From contig NZ_CACZDK010000029.1 in the NCBI RefSeq assembly GCF_902779965.1, positions 1 through 44,867 of the forward strand: a stretch of DNA of 44,867 nucleotides. The letters are read 5' to 3'. The translations under genes and the position numbers were made by a program. Below the pieces are notes generated by a model, which saw nothing but the letters and a program-made list of their open reading frames with translations, was not told the DNA's origin and did not search any database. The DNA comes from Fibrobacter succinogenes (GTDB lineage: Bacteria; Fibrobacterota; Fibrobacteria; Fibrobacterales; Fibrobacteraceae). Positions 44,859 to 44,867 of the stretch are shown here, piece by piece; position 1 is the stretch's first letter; every line of letters begins with the position of its first letter.

Positions 44859-44867
44859 AATTCTCCT

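Overview
The window looks like a chromosomal segment of a Fibrobacter species (F. succinogenes-like, a plant-fibre degrader). Three things point there: a TIGR02147-type regulator and a TIGR02171-type lipoprotein (families described as Fibrobacter paralogue expansions), secreted CBM-linked pectinase and mannanase proteins with sorting-type C-terminal tails and Ser-rich linkers, and Bacteroidota-like accessory genes. The species is inferred from these families, not proven.

Left part (1-27,050): housekeeping genes mixed with envelope and polysaccharide genes. In order: miaA (-), a YibQ-like deacetylase relative and pdxJ (+), truA with a two-helix membrane protein (-), an OLD-family ATPase/TOPRIM nuclease (+), decayed copies of the OLD and icd 3' ends, a TIGR02171 lipoprotein (-), monomeric isocitrate dehydrogenase (-), a lipoprotein/TIGR02147 pair (-), a pectin module of PL10 pectate lyase plus CE8 pectinesterase (+), an unknown gene (+), an M16 and an M6 peptidase (-), a GRP-type sugar transporter, and mnmE (-). 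mnmE carries an in-frame 24-bp tandem-repeat insertion in its G domain.

Middle part (27,050-34,800): an aldose-1-epimerase-like gene and a CBM35-GH26 mannanase, then an Rpn/PD-(D/E)XK transposase-family nuclease and sfsA. These are followed by a graveyard of truncated genes on the minus strand: an AlbA/RecG-like C-terminus, a SIR2-like N-terminus and a YhcG/DUF1016 C-terminus.

Right part (34,800-44,867): a complete type V-A CRISPR-Cas locus, all reading on the minus strand in the order cas12a, cas4, cas1, cas2, leader, array (18 repeats, 17 spacers). Cas12a has 1262 residues and all three RuvC acidic residues. The crRNA handle has the sequence known from Acidaminococcus Cas12a. A hairpin terminator separates cas12a from the adaptation genes, and a leader promoter fires essentially at the first repeat. 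Upstream of cas12a lie an Rpn remnant, an 11-copy array of a 42-bp hairpin-forming tandem repeat, a DUF6261-like gene, and a second Rpn-family gene.

The least expected structure is that both Rpn-family genes are interrupted at the same codons, inside the catalytic E-x-Q motif, by hairpin-rich inserts that share short words in the same order. One insert keeps the frame open and the other introduces a stop. Together with the mnmE insert, this suggests small palindromic elements that enter coding sequence, comparable in principle to Rickettsia palindromic elements.
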